From Salininema proteolyticum (GTDB taxonomy: Bacteria; Actinomycetota; Actinomycetes; Mycobacteriales; Micromonosporaceae): 64,000 nt of DNA. The notes under the pieces are model-generated. The model was not told the origin of the DNA, ran no database searches, and saw only the letters and a list, made by a program, of their open reading frames with translations. The position numbers and the translations under genes are program-made. The DNA lies in the NCBI RefSeq assembly GCF_042685645.1, contig NZ_JBHUNX010000001.1, positions 806,001-870,000 on the forward strand, in the 5' to 3' direction. This document shows, in pieces, positions 42,670-50,517 of this stretch; position 1 is the first letter of the stretch, and each line of letters opens with the position of its first letter.

Positions 42670-43109
42670 TGGAAGACAAGCCGGCCGACCTCGGAAAGCC
42701 CGCCGCCACCATGACGCGCTCCACCAAGCAGCGCACGGCGGTCATGGAGCTGCTCAACGAGGACGACTCGTTCCGCTCCGCCCAGGACCTGCACGCGATC
42801 CTCAAGGAGCGCGGCTCCAAGATCGGGCTGACCACCGTCTACCGCACCCTGCAGGCCCTCGCCGACGCCGAGGTCGTCGACGTCATGCGCCTGCCGGGCG
42901 GCGACTACCTCTACCGCCACTGCGACGCCAGCGAGCACCACCACCACCTGGTGTGCCGGTCGTGCGGCTCGACCGTCGAGGTCGAGGGGCCGACCGTGGA
43001 GCGCTGGGCGGCCAAGGTCGCCTCCGAGCACGGATTCACCGACGTGGGGCACACCGTCGAGCTGCATGGCCTGTGCGCCAAGTGCAGTGCCGCAGTGACC
43101 GAGAGCTAG
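42669..43109 (+). CDS. zur: Zinc uptake regulator Zur (Fur family)
   Basis: This 146-residue Fur-family repressor has a helix-turn-helix (SAQDLHAILKERG, then LTTVYRTLQALADAEVV) and the regulatory His/Cys region RHCDASEHHHHLVCRSCG with the structural CxxC. A second CAKC follows near the end. With zinc it should repress znuACB from the box upstream of znuA. The ATG at 42669 shares one base with the previous stop. It closes the operon. Confidence 0.93.
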   Translation: MEDKPADLGKPAATMTRSTKQRTAVMELLNEDDSFRSAQDLHAILKERGSKIGLTTVYRTLQALADAEVVDVMRLPGGDYLYRHCDASEHHHHLVCRSCGSTVEVEGPTVERWAAKVASEHGFTDVGHTVELHGLCAKCSAAVTES

Positions 43110-43134
43110 ACCGGATCATCTAGACTGGAGCGCG

Positions 43135-43479
43135 ATGCTGGCAGTCAATCGCTTCAAGACAGAGGACGCCGAGGCGTTCCACGAGGGCGCCGCACCGGCC
43201 CTGCGCGCCTTCGCCGCCTGCGCGGGCTACGTCCGCGGCGGCTACGGCCGCGCCGTCGACGACCCCGGCGTGTGGCTCATGTGGACGGAGTGGGAGACGG
43301 TGGGCGACTACCGCCGCAGCCTCTCCAGCTATGACGTCAAGATGTGCACGCCGTTCCTGGCCTCGGCGCTTCCCGAGCCCGTCGGCTTCGAGGACCTCAT
43401 GGTGATCGAGGGCGGATCGGAGTCCGGGCGCGCCTCGGACCACTCGCCGGAGGTCTCCGGTAGGAGCGACCGCCCGTGA
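43135..43479 (+). CDS. Antibiotic-biosynthesis-monooxygenase (ABM) family protein
   Basis: This 114-residue protein has the small ferredoxin-like ABM fold. Visible features are an N-terminal strand LAVNRFKTEDAEAFHEG, GYVRGGYGRAVDDPGVWLMWTEWE, and the helix DYRRSLSSYDVKMCTPFLA (the longer ones read in pieces). Members are often cofactor-free oxygenases or stress proteins; function here is unknown. TAGACT eight bases before the ATG plus a close GGAG leave leaderless or short-leader initiation possible. It overlaps the next gene by four bases (GTGA) and heads a three-gene cassette. Confidence 0.82.
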   Translation: MLAVNRFKTEDAEAFHEGAAPALRAFAACAGYVRGGYGRAVDDPGVWLMWTEWETVGDYRRSLSSYDVKMCTPFLASALPEPVGFEDLMVIEGGSESGRASDHSPEVSGRSDRP

Positions 43480-44051
43480 CCGAGACGAATCCCCCGCAGT
43501 CCCCGCAGGGCCCGGCCGACGCCTCCGCTGCCGAGCCGACCACTCCCGAGGCCGCCGCTCCCGCCGCCTCGGAACCCGGGCCGATCAAGGGCATCCGGGT
43601 GCCCTTCGCCGCCCCGCCCACCGAGACCAACGCGACGCGGACGACACTCAAGATCGTCCTGCCCATAGTGGGCGGCGTCCTCGCCGTCCTCCTGATAGTC
43701 GTGGCGTTCATCACCGCCGCCGTGCGCCTCAACGAGGCCCTCGAGCAGCGCCTCCGGGACACCGCCGTCGGCTTCGCCGAAGAGGCGTCCTCCGGCGACT
43801 ACAACGCCGCCCACGACCGCCTGTGCGAGTCCAAGAGGGAGCGGCCCGTCGCTGACTACCGGGACGAATGGGACGCCTGGGAGGGCGAGGACTGGGAGGC
43901 CGAGGGCATGCGCTCGAACATCGACGGCAGCAGAGTCTACGTGACCGTCGCCTCCGACGCGGGCGAGACGCTCGAGATCAGGGTCGAGGCCGTGCCCGGA
44001 GAGGGAGAGCAGTCCCTCGACGTCACCGTCTGCGGATGGAGCGACGCGTGA
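43476..44051 (+). CDS. Single-pass membrane protein, DUF4878-like
   Basis: This 191-residue protein has a Pro/Ala-rich cytoplasmic N-terminus (1-60), one membrane helix at about 66-88 (LKIVLPIVGGVLAVLLIVVAF in pieces) and an outer domain. That domain's start (FAEEASSGDYNAAHDRLC) looks like the NTF2-like DUF4878 fold, where a helix is followed by a Cys and beta strands (VYVTVASDAGETLEIRVEAV). It overlaps genes on both sides by four bases (GTGA). Function unknown. Confidence 0.72.
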   Translation: MTETNPPQSPQGPADASAAEPTTPEAAAPAASEPGPIKGIRVPFAAPPTETNATRTTLKIVLPIVGGVLAVLLIVVAFITAAVRLNEALEQRLRDTAVGFAEEASSGDYNAAHDRLCESKRERPVADYRDEWDAWEGEDWEAEGMRSNIDGSRVYVTVASDAGETLEIRVEAVPGEGEQSLDVTVCGWSDA

Positions 44052-44872
44052 CGGCAGCGGGGCTGGTGGAGGCCAACCCCTTGAGCGAGACCTTCGCCTG
44101 GGAGGGCCGCCGGGTCCGCTGGACGTCCTTCGGAACCGGCCCGGCCCTCGTGTTCTGCCACGGCACCCCCTGGTCGTCGGTCCTCTGGCGCCCGATCGCC
44201 GAGGCGCTCGCGCCCGGCAGGACCGTCTACCTATGGGACATGCCCGGCTACGGCCAGTCCTCCAAGGACGACGGCCACGCCGTCTCCCTCGACGTGCAGG
44301 CCCGCCTCTTCGCCGACCTGCTCGACCACTGGGGCCTGGAGTCGCCCGAGATCGTCGCCCACGACTACGGCGGCGCCGTCTCGCTCCGCGCGCACTTGCT
44401 GCACGGCCGCGACTACTCCGCCCTGAGCCTCGTCGACGTCGTGGCGCTGCGCCCCTGGGGCTCGGAGTTCTTCCGGCTCGTCAAGGAGAACGCGGAGGTC
44501 TTCCGGCGGCTGCCGCCCACGGTCCACGAGGGCGCGCTCCGCTCCTACATCGCCACCGCCTCGCACCGCGGCCTGACGCCGGAGTGGGAGTCCCTGTTGA
44601 CCGAGCCCTGGCTGGGGGAGGAGGGGCAGAACGCCTTCTACCGCCAGATCGCCGAGGCCGACGAACGCTACACCGACGAGGTCGAGCCGCTCTACGGAGA
44701 GGTCCGAGCGCCGGTCAGGGTCGTCTGGGGCACCGAGGACACGTGGATCCCCGCCGACCGCGCCCACCGCTTGGCCGCGGCCGTGGGGACGGACGCGCGA
44801 CTGGTCGCGGGGGCCGGGCACCTCATCCAGTGCGACCGCCCCGAGGCGCTGACGGCCCTCCTCTCGGGGTGA
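44048..44872 (+). CDS. Alpha/beta hydrolase, haloalkane dehalogenase-like
   Basis: This 274-residue alpha/beta hydrolase has an oxyanion motif FCHGTPWSS near 38, and the nucleophile elbow AHDYGGAV near 102, with Asp instead of Ser. The acid is in VVWGTEDTWIP and the catalytic His in GAGHLIQCDRPE. An Asp nucleophile in H-D-Y-G-G is the signature of haloalkane dehalogenases and epoxide hydrolases rather than esterases. The GTG at 44048 overlaps the previous TGA (GTGA). Last gene of the cassette with the ABM and DUF4878-like proteins; a shared detoxification role is possible but inferred. Confidence 0.86.
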   Translation: MTAAGLVEANPLSETFAWEGRRVRWTSFGTGPALVFCHGTPWSSVLWRPIAEALAPGRTVYLWDMPGYGQSSKDDGHAVSLDVQARLFADLLDHWGLESPEIVAHDYGGAVSLRAHLLHGRDYSALSLVDVVALRPWGSEFFRLVKENAEVFRRLPPTVHEGALRSYIATASHRGLTPEWESLLTEPWLGEEGQNAFYRQIAEADERYTDEVEPLYGEVRAPVRVVWGTEDTWIPADRAHRLAAAVGTDARLVAGAGHLIQCDRPEALTALLSG

Positions 44873-45120
44873 ACGGCGCCGACGGCCCCTGCGGTGCTGT
44901 CGAACGCGTCCACATCCACGGGTGTCGGCTGCTGTCCGCGCAGGAAGCGGGGTAAGCTTGCATACCGGCGCAGTCGCCCACCCTCCCGATTCAGCTCGAG
45001 GAAACTCGGTGGGGCGGTGCCATGCGCTCATGTCAAGATGTAATGGCTCGCCGCGATCCGCGCGGAGGGCGACCGATCGATCTCACCGACCGCCAGCCGG
45101 AAGAGAACAAGGAGAATCTC

Positions 45121-46494
45121 ATGGCTCAAGACCGCAATGACGCAATCATCAGCCTCGCCAAGCGGCGCGGCTTCGTCTTCCCGTCCTCCGAGATCTACGG
45201 AGGTACCCGGTCCGCCTGGGATTACGGTCCGCTCGGTGTGGAACTGAAGGAGAACATCCGCCGCGAGTGGTGGTCCCACATGGTCCGCCAGCGCGACGAC
45301 GTCGTCGGCCTGGACTCGGCGATCATTCTCAACCCGCAGGTCTGGGAGGCCAGCGGCCACGTGGAGGAGTTCACCGACCCGCTGACCGAGTGCCAGTCGT
45401 GCCACAAGCGCTTCCGCGCCGACCACCTCCTGGAGAACTACGAGGCCAAGCACAACCGCGAGCCGGAGAACGGCCTGGCCGACATCGCCTGCCCCAACTG
45501 CGGCGCGCGCCAGTCCTTCACCGAGCCCCGCCTCTTCAACGGCCTCATGCGCACCCAGCTCGGCGCCGTCGAGGAGTCCGGCTCCGAGCACTACCTGCGC
45601 CCCGAGACCGCGCAGGGCATCTTCGTGAACTTCGGCAACGTGATGACCGCCGCGCGCAAGAAGCCGCCGTTCGGCATCGCCCAGACCGGCAAGTCGTTCC
45701 GCAACGAGATCACCCCCGGCAACTTCATCTTCCGCACCCGCGAGTTCGAGCAGATGGAGATGGAGTTCTTCGTCGAGCCGGGCACGGACGAGGAGTGGCA
45801 CGAGTACTGGCTGGAGAACCGCTGGAACTGGTACCTGGACCTGGGCCTGTCGGAGGCCAACCTGCGCCGCCACGACCACCCGAAGGAGAAGCTCAGCCAC
45901 TACTCCAAGCGGACGGTGGACATCGAGTACCGCTTCGGCTTCGGCGGCAAGGACTTCGACGAGCTCGAGGGCGTCGCCAACCGCACCGACTTCGACCTCT
46001 CGGTGCACGCCAAGCACTCCGGCCAGGACCTGTCGTACTTCGACCAGGCCAAGGGCGAGCGCTGGACCCCCTACGTCATCGAGCCCGCGGCCGGCCTGAC
46101 CCGCACCGTGCTGGCCTTCCTGCTGGAGGCCTACGACGTCGACGAGGCGCCGAACGCCAAGGGCGGCGTGGACAAGCGCACGGTGATGCGCTTCGACCCG
46201 CGTCTGGCCCCGGTCAAGGTGGCCGTGCTGCCGCTGAGCCGCAACGAGAAGCTCTCGCCGAAGGCGAAGGACCTGGCCGCGCAGCTGCGCAAGCGCTGGA
46301 ACGTCGAGTTCGACGACGCCGGCGCGATCGGCCGCCGCTACCGCCGGGCCGACGAGGTCGGAACGCCGTTCTGCGTGACGGTCGACTTCGACACCCTTGA
46401 CGACCAGGCCGTGACCATCCGCGAGCGCGACAGCATGAAGCAGGAGCGCGTCTCGCTGGACCAGGTCGAGCGTTACCTGGCCGAGCGCCTGTAG
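45121..46494 (+). CDS. glyS: Glycine-tRNA ligase (dimeric type)
   Basis: This 457-residue class II synthetase charges tRNA-Gly. Motifs are the N-terminal RRGFVFPSSEIYGGTRSAWDYGPLG (pieces), zinc-type cysteines CQSCHKRF and CPNCGARQSF, motif 2 SFRNEITPGNFIFRTREFEQMEMEFF (pieces), motif 3 GLTRTVLAFLLEAY and the anticodon-binding C-terminal domain. The ATG at 45121 has AAGGAG eight bases upstream; the in-frame extension back to 45022 is not conserved. The leader 44873-45120 holds no gene. Position after zur matches the mycobacterial order. Confidence 0.96.
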   Translation: MAQDRNDAIISLAKRRGFVFPSSEIYGGTRSAWDYGPLGVELKENIRREWWSHMVRQRDDVVGLDSAIILNPQVWEASGHVEEFTDPLTECQSCHKRFRADHLLENYEAKHNREPENGLADIACPNCGARQSFTEPRLFNGLMRTQLGAVEESGSEHYLRPETAQGIFVNFGNVMTAARKKPPFGIAQTGKSFRNEITPGNFIFRTREFEQMEMEFFVEPGTDEEWHEYWLENRWNWYLDLGLSEANLRRHDHPKEKLSHYSKRTVDIEYRFGFGGKDFDELEGVANRTDFDLSVHAKHSGQDLSYFDQAKGERWTPYVIEPAAGLTRTVLAFLLEAYDVDEAPNAKGGVDKRTVMRFDPRLAPVKVAVLPLSRNEKLSPKAKDLAAQLRKRWNVEFDDAGAIGRRYRRADEVGTPFCVTVDFDTLDDQAVTIRERDSMKQERVSLDQVERYLAERL

Positions 46495-46537
46495 CAACCG
46501 GGGAGCGCGTCGGCGGGCGACCGCCGGCGGCGTTTCC

Positions 46538-46578
46538 GGGGAGGGCGGACGGGGACTCCCGTCCGACCTCCCCTTTTT
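46538..46578 (+). terminator. Intrinsic terminator of glyS
   Basis: A 16-bp stem with one mismatch and a GACT loop is followed directly by TTTTT, a classical Rho-independent terminator. Confidence 0.92.
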
Positions 46579-46651
46579 CGTCCGGCGTTCCGGTGCGCGC
46601 CGGGGTGCACTGTGGATGACGGCGGCGGAGGCGGACGGTTCCGGGAGGGCA

Positions 46652-46756
46652 GTCGTGTACGGGCCCGTTGTGTTCAGCGCCGTTGTGGATGGGGCCGCTG
46701 TGGCCAAGGCCCGCAGCGGACAGGCCCATTGTGTTCAGGGCCGTTGCGGTCAGGGC
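46652..46756. repeat. Seven degenerate 15-bp tandem units
   Basis: Units starting at 46652, 46667, 46682, 46697, 46712, 46727 and 46742 share a loose consensus GTTGTGNNCAGGGCC. The array lies between two terminators and is not part of a supported gene. Confidence 0.7.
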
Positions 46757-46778
46757 GGCTCCGGCGAGGACGCCGAAA

Positions 46779-46816
46779 GGGGAGGGGCCCGGTGGAATTC
46801 CACCGGGCCCCTCCCC
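46779..46816 (-). terminator. Perfect 17-bp hairpin after the 75-residue peptide gene
   Basis: GGGGAGGGGCCCGGTGG and its exact complement flank AATT. On the minus strand it is followed by CTTTCGG, and it starts 31 bases after the peptide gene ends. Confidence 0.8.
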
Positions 46817-46847
46817 CTATCACGTTCCACAGTGAGCGGTGCCTCGC

Positions 46848-47075
46848 TCAGTCATTGCGAATGGTGGTATCGGAGTCCACCCAGGCCGATCCCGCGGCCG
46901 TTTCGCTGTGTTCGCACGAGTACGCGACTTTGCTGGTCGAGGCCCACAGGGCCGCCGGCGATGCGGGGCTCTCAGGGAGCCCGCCGAAGTCGGTGTCGGA
47001 GCCGTCGACGGGGGACGGCGAGGAGCTTTCGGGGACCGGAGAGGAATCCTCTTCGGTCAGTTCGGTAGGGGCCAT
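46848..47075 (-). CDS. 75-residue acidic Ser/Thr-rich peptide, unknown
   Basis: The ATG at 47075 has GAAGGAG ten bases upstream and the gene is followed by its own strong hairpin, so it looks like a real one-gene unit. The first half is acidic, Ser/Pro-rich and helix-poor (MAPTELTEEDSSPVPESSS). The second half is Ala/Ser/Thr-rich with one Cys (ALWASTSKVAYSCEHSETAAG) and ends DSDTTIRND. There is no signal peptide or membrane helix. The leader-plus-Ser/Thr/Cys layout recalls a modified-peptide (RiPP) precursor, but no modifying enzyme is nearby. Function not recognised. Confidence 0.55.
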   Translation of the reverse strand: MAPTELTEEDSSPVPESSSPSPVDGSDTDFGGLPESPASPAALWASTSKVAYSCEHSETAAGSAWVDSDTTIRND

Positions 47076-47441
47076 GGCTTTCTGCACTCCTTCTCGGATG
47101 GTGACCCTGGTGTTCGGCTGTGTTCGTCGCCCTGTGGTCGTGCGTGGTCCCGTGCGGTGCACGGTCGGAGCGCTCGGGCCCGGGTCCCCGTCGGCTGTGC
47201 GGGGCGCGGGTCGTCTGGATATGGAGCGCAACGGCGGGCCGCGCCATTGTAGGGCGTGACATGAGGTTGAACGCGCGGTTGCGCCGAAAAGTTTCGGCTG
47301 TGCGAGAAGTCTCACATCTAACCTGAGGGTAACAGTACTTCGCCACTGGAAGGTTCGAGTCGGGATTTCCCGCCATGTGGGACGATGGGGCGTTCCCGGC
47401 AGGGTGAAACCGGTCATCGTAGCCGGTGGGAGCGGACTCGG
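47076..47441. other. Gene-free region upstream of the peptide gene, with palindrome
   Basis: No supported gene lies here. GCCGAAA-AG-TTTCGGC at 47283-47298 is a perfect 7-bp inverted repeat with a 2-base gap, a good operator candidate for the minus-strand peptide gene. Just upstream on that strand, TTACCC and GTTAGAT give a weak promoter-like pair. Confidence 0.45.
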
Positions 47442-48614
47442 TCAACCTCCGGAGTGGTCCATGCCGGCCCCGAAGGGGACCGCCAGGTCATCCCTGTCGT
47501 CGAGCCACCCGTCGGGCAGAACGACCTTCCCCGGACTGTTGACACGTCCGCGCGGCTGCCCGAGGGCCTCGCGCGGGAAGGGCACGTCGGCCTCCAGGCC
47601 ACCGAGCAGGTCGTCCATTTCGGACAGTGACGAGACCATGGACAGCGACCGGCGCATCTCTCCGCCCACGGGGAATCCCTTGAGGTACCAGGAGACGTGC
47701 TTGCGGAACTCGGTGCAGCCGTGCTGTTCGGAGGAGACGTTGCGCCTCGCCTCGTAGGACTCGGCATTCTGCAGCCACTCGACCAGCAGGCGCGCGTGGC
47801 GGGACATGAGAGCGGCGACCTCGCCCAGGGTGGGGAGGTTCCGCTCGGGCTTGCCGCTGAAGGCGGCCTCCAGGTCGGCGAACAGCCACGGGCGGCCCAG
47901 GCAGCCGCGCCCGACGACGACGCCGTCGCAGCCGGTCTGCTCGACCATGCGGACGGCGTCCTCGGCCTCCCAGATGTCGCCGTTGCCGAGCACGGGGATC
48001 GAGACGGCCTCCTTGAGCTTCCCGATGGCCTCCCAGTCGGCCTTCCCGCTGTAGCGCTCGGCGGCGGTGCGGCCGTGCAGGGCGACCCAGGCGGCGCCCG
48101 CGTCCTCGGCGGCCCTGCCCGCGTCGGCGTAGGTCAGATGGTCGTCGTCGATGCCCTTGCGCATCTTGACGGTGACGGGGATTCCGGCGGGCGAGGCCTC
48201 GGCGACGGCGGCCGAGACGATGCTCCCGAACAGGCGCCGCCGCCACGGCAGGGCGGAACCGCCGCCGCGCCGGGTGACCTTGGGGACGGGGCAGCCGAAG
48301 TTCAGGTCGATGTGGTCGGCGAGGTCCTCCTCGACGATCATCGCGACGGCCCGCCGCATGATCTCGGGGTCCACTCCGTAGAGCTGGAGCGAGCGCGGCC
48401 GCTCGTCGCGGTCGAACTCGATCAGCCGCATGGTCTTGGGGTTGCGCTGGACCAGCGCCTCTGTCGTGATCATCTCGCACACGAAGATCCCCGAGCCCTG
48501 TTCGCGGCACAGTTTGCGGAACGGCAGGTTGGTGATGCCGGCCATGGGGGCCAGGACGACGGGCACGGGCAGCGTGCGGTCGCCGAGGCGCAGGGGGGTC
48601 ATAGCAGAAGTCAC
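47442..48614 (-). CDS. dusB: tRNA-dihydrouridine synthase DusB
   Basis: This 390-residue flavoenzyme reduces specific uridines in tRNA to dihydrouridine. Motifs are the FMN-binding start VVLAPMAGITNLPFRKLC, the catalytic-cysteine region IDLNFGCPVPKVTRRGGGSA, VKMRKGIDDD, ALHGRTAAERYSGKADW and GNGDIWEAEDA with VVGRGCLGRPWLF. The GTG at 48614 has GGAG ten bases upstream; ATG 48602 is an alternative without a ribosome-binding site. The C-terminus is about 40 residues longer than the core, as usual in actinomycetes. It lies between glyS and dnaG; a dgt gene often found in this stretch is absent. Confidence 0.93.
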   Translation of the reverse strand: MTSAMTPLRLGDRTLPVPVVLAPMAGITNLPFRKLCREQGSGIFVCEMITTEALVQRNPKTMRLIEFDRDERPRSLQLYGVDPEIMRRAVAMIVEEDLADHIDLNFGCPVPKVTRRGGGSALPWRRRLFGSIVSAAVAEASPAGIPVTVKMRKGIDDDHLTYADAGRAAEDAGAAWVALHGRTAAERYSGKADWEAIGKLKEAVSIPVLGNGDIWEAEDAVRMVEQTGCDGVVVGRGCLGRPWLFADLEAAFSGKPERNLPTLGEVAALMSRHARLLVEWLQNAESYEARRNVSSEQHGCTEFRKHVSWYLKGFPVGGEMRRSLSMVSSLSEMDDLLGGLEADVPFPREALGQPRGRVNSPGKVVLPDGWLDDRDDLAVPFGAGMDHSGG

Positions 48615-48812
48615 TGGTCCATCATCTCCGAGTAGAGCGAGTCCGGCCAAGCCGCGGCGTGTGTGAGCGGCGGCTCAGCCGGGTCGGGCGCGTCGGGATG
48701 GTCGTCCCGCCGCGGCCCGTCGTCGGGTTGCGGGCTAACGCCCGTTCGTTCCGGGCGGCGCGGCCGCCCGGGAATGCGGCGGCTCCTCGTCGGGAGCGCC
48801 GTCGCCGGCCGG

Positions 48813-50201
48813 TCAGCCGAGCATGAAGAGGATGCCTCCGAGCATGGCGAGGACGATCAGCCCGCCGATCGCGTAGATGACGTGGCGGACCTTGTCGTGG
48901 GTCTCCGGGACGGCGGGCTTGTCCGACCCGTCGCTCTTCTTCTTGCGGAGGAACTGGGGCAGTCGGATGATCAGCGTCTCGTCGCCGCCCGGGCGGTCGC
49001 CCGTGTCGTGCTCGCCGGTCTGCGGCTGCGGAGCCGGGGGCCGGCCGGTCTGCGGCCGGGAGCCCGCCCCGCCCTGCGGCTGGGAGTCGAAGCCTCCCGG
49101 GGGCTGCGAGCCGTATCCGCCCTGGGGCTGCGAGCCGAACCCTCCCTGGGGCTGGGACTCGAACCCGTCCTGCGGCGGGGCGGCCGGACGCGAACCGGAG
49201 TTCCCGGGACGCAGATCGGCGAAGAAGTTCTCGTCGGACTTGCGGTCGGACTCCGAGAAGTCCTGACGTCCGGCCTGCGGCGCGGCGTCCCCGGAGTAGG
49301 GGGCGCCGAAGCCCTCGGGAGCCGGGGCCTCCGGGCGGCCGGCCTGGGGCGCGGGAGCCGAGTCGGTCTCGGGGGCGTTCGACCGGGAGGCCGAGGTCCA
49401 CTGGCCCAGCGAGGCGCGAGAGCCGCCCTGGGGGTCGGACGGCGCGCCGAAGGCGCTGTTGCCGGGCTGGGAGCCGGCGGGCGGCTCGAAGGCCGATCCG
49501 GCCCGGGGAGCGGGCTCGAACGCGGAGCCCTGCGGGGCCGGAGCCTGCGGCGCGGCGGGTTCGAAGGCCGAACCGGCCGGAGGCGCCTGCGGAGCCGGCT
49601 CGAAGGCCGATCCCGCGGACGGCCCCTGCGGAACCGCCGGTTCGAAGGCGGAGCCCTGCGGAGCGGCGCCCGGCTCCGAGACCGGTTCGAAGGCCGACCC
49701 CTGCGGGAAGGCGCCCGAGGCTCCGGCGGCGGGTTCGGCGCGGTCGTACTGGGGCTGCTGAGGAATCTGAGCGTGCATATCCATTCGTCCAAGCTGGCCG
49801 GCGTCGTCGGCCGGGTCGGGGGCCGCGCCGGGAGGCGCGGGCCAGGGCTCGACCTGCCGGGACGGAGCGGTCTCCGCGGGGCGGGCCGGCTCCTGCGCGG
49901 GCAGGTGGTCCGACGGCCCATTATAAGCCGCCTCCGCAGGCGCGTCGCCGTAGTTGGGAGCGAGATCATTCGCCGGCGAGGGGGGAGCCGGCGCGGAGAA
50001 GCGGACATCGGCGGAGGATTCCGGAGGTTCGCCCCAGTAGGGGTCCTCGGTCGTGGGGACGGGGGCCGACTCGTCCGACTCGGCGTCCACGCGGCCCACT
50101 CCCTTCGCCTTGATCTTGGGAGGATTCGTCGGTTTCGACACCGTCTCACCGCCGGCGGGCGGCCAGGCGGGCGGCTGCGAATTATTCGGGACGTCCGGCA
50201 T
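48813..50201 (-). CDS. Repeat-rich tail-anchored membrane protein
   Basis: This 462-residue protein is mostly disordered and Pro/Ala/Gly/Gln-rich. It contains six copies of GSAFEP plus one NSAFGAP over about 168-253, spaced 10-16 residues apart. A second family, (F/Y)GSQP(Q/P)GG, occurs in about five copies around 345-390. A short basic segment (FLRKKKSDGSDK) precedes a single C-terminal membrane helix (about 440-460, VIYAIGGLIVLAMLGGILFML in pieces), so the bulk faces the cytoplasm. TAGGCT eight bases before the ATG points to leaderless transcription. It resembles no enzyme; a scaffold or polar-growth role is only a guess. Confidence 0.75.
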   Translation of the reverse strand: MPDVPNNSQPPAWPPAGGETVSKPTNPPKIKAKGVGRVDAESDESAPVPTTEDPYWGEPPESSADVRFSAPAPPSPANDLAPNYGDAPAEAAYNGPSDHLPAQEPARPAETAPSRQVEPWPAPPGAAPDPADDAGQLGRMDMHAQIPQQPQYDRAEPAAGASGAFPQGSAFEPVSEPGAAPQGSAFEPAVPQGPSAGSAFEPAPQAPPAGSAFEPAAPQAPAPQGSAFEPAPRAGSAFEPPAGSQPGNSAFGAPSDPQGGSRASLGQWTSASRSNAPETDSAPAPQAGRPEAPAPEGFGAPYSGDAAPQAGRQDFSESDRKSDENFFADLRPGNSGSRPAAPPQDGFESQPQGGFGSQPQGGYGSQPPGGFDSQPQGGAGSRPQTGRPPAPQPQTGEHDTGDRPGGDETLIIRLPQFLRKKKSDGSDKPAVPETHDKVRHVIYAIGGLIVLAMLGGILFMLG

Positions 50202-50517
50202 GATGGCATAGCCTAGCTGACTCGAAGGTTAGACATATAGCGGCGGGCACCAAAAGGTGTGTCACCTTCCACCCTATCGTGAAAACGGTTCCGCGCGAAA
50301 GCCTCGCGCGCCGCCCGCGCGCCGTAGCTGCCCTGCGAAATCGCCTGCCGGACAGGGAGGCGCGACCGGCCCTTCCCCCGCCGCGCGGAAGTGACCCGGA
50401 CCGGAGTCGGGCGGTCACTCCGCCGGTGTGCGGGAAAGGTCTCCGCGGCGGTGCGCATCGGCGGCCGTCGGCCGCGTGAGGCACAATGGAAACCCAGGGA
50501 ACGAGAGAGGGGAACCG
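50202..50517. promoter_or_regulatory. Divergent region before dnaG, with inverted repeat
   Basis: No gene is supported in these 316 bases between the divergent repeat-rich protein and dnaG. AAGGTG-TGT-CACCTT at 50254-50268 is a perfect 6-bp inverted repeat about 60 bases upstream of the repeat-protein start. On the minus strand TAGGCT (complement of 50210-50215) is its -10 box. Confidence 0.4.

Noticed and set aside
47120..47326. A 68-codon plus-strand frame in the gap before dusB.
   Set aside because: No ribosome-binding site and no recognisable feature; it lies in the likely control region of the 75-residue peptide gene.
47351..47375. GGTTCGAGTC, resembling a tRNA T-loop.
   Set aside because: No matching T-stem, acceptor stem, anticodon arm or CCA end is present around it.
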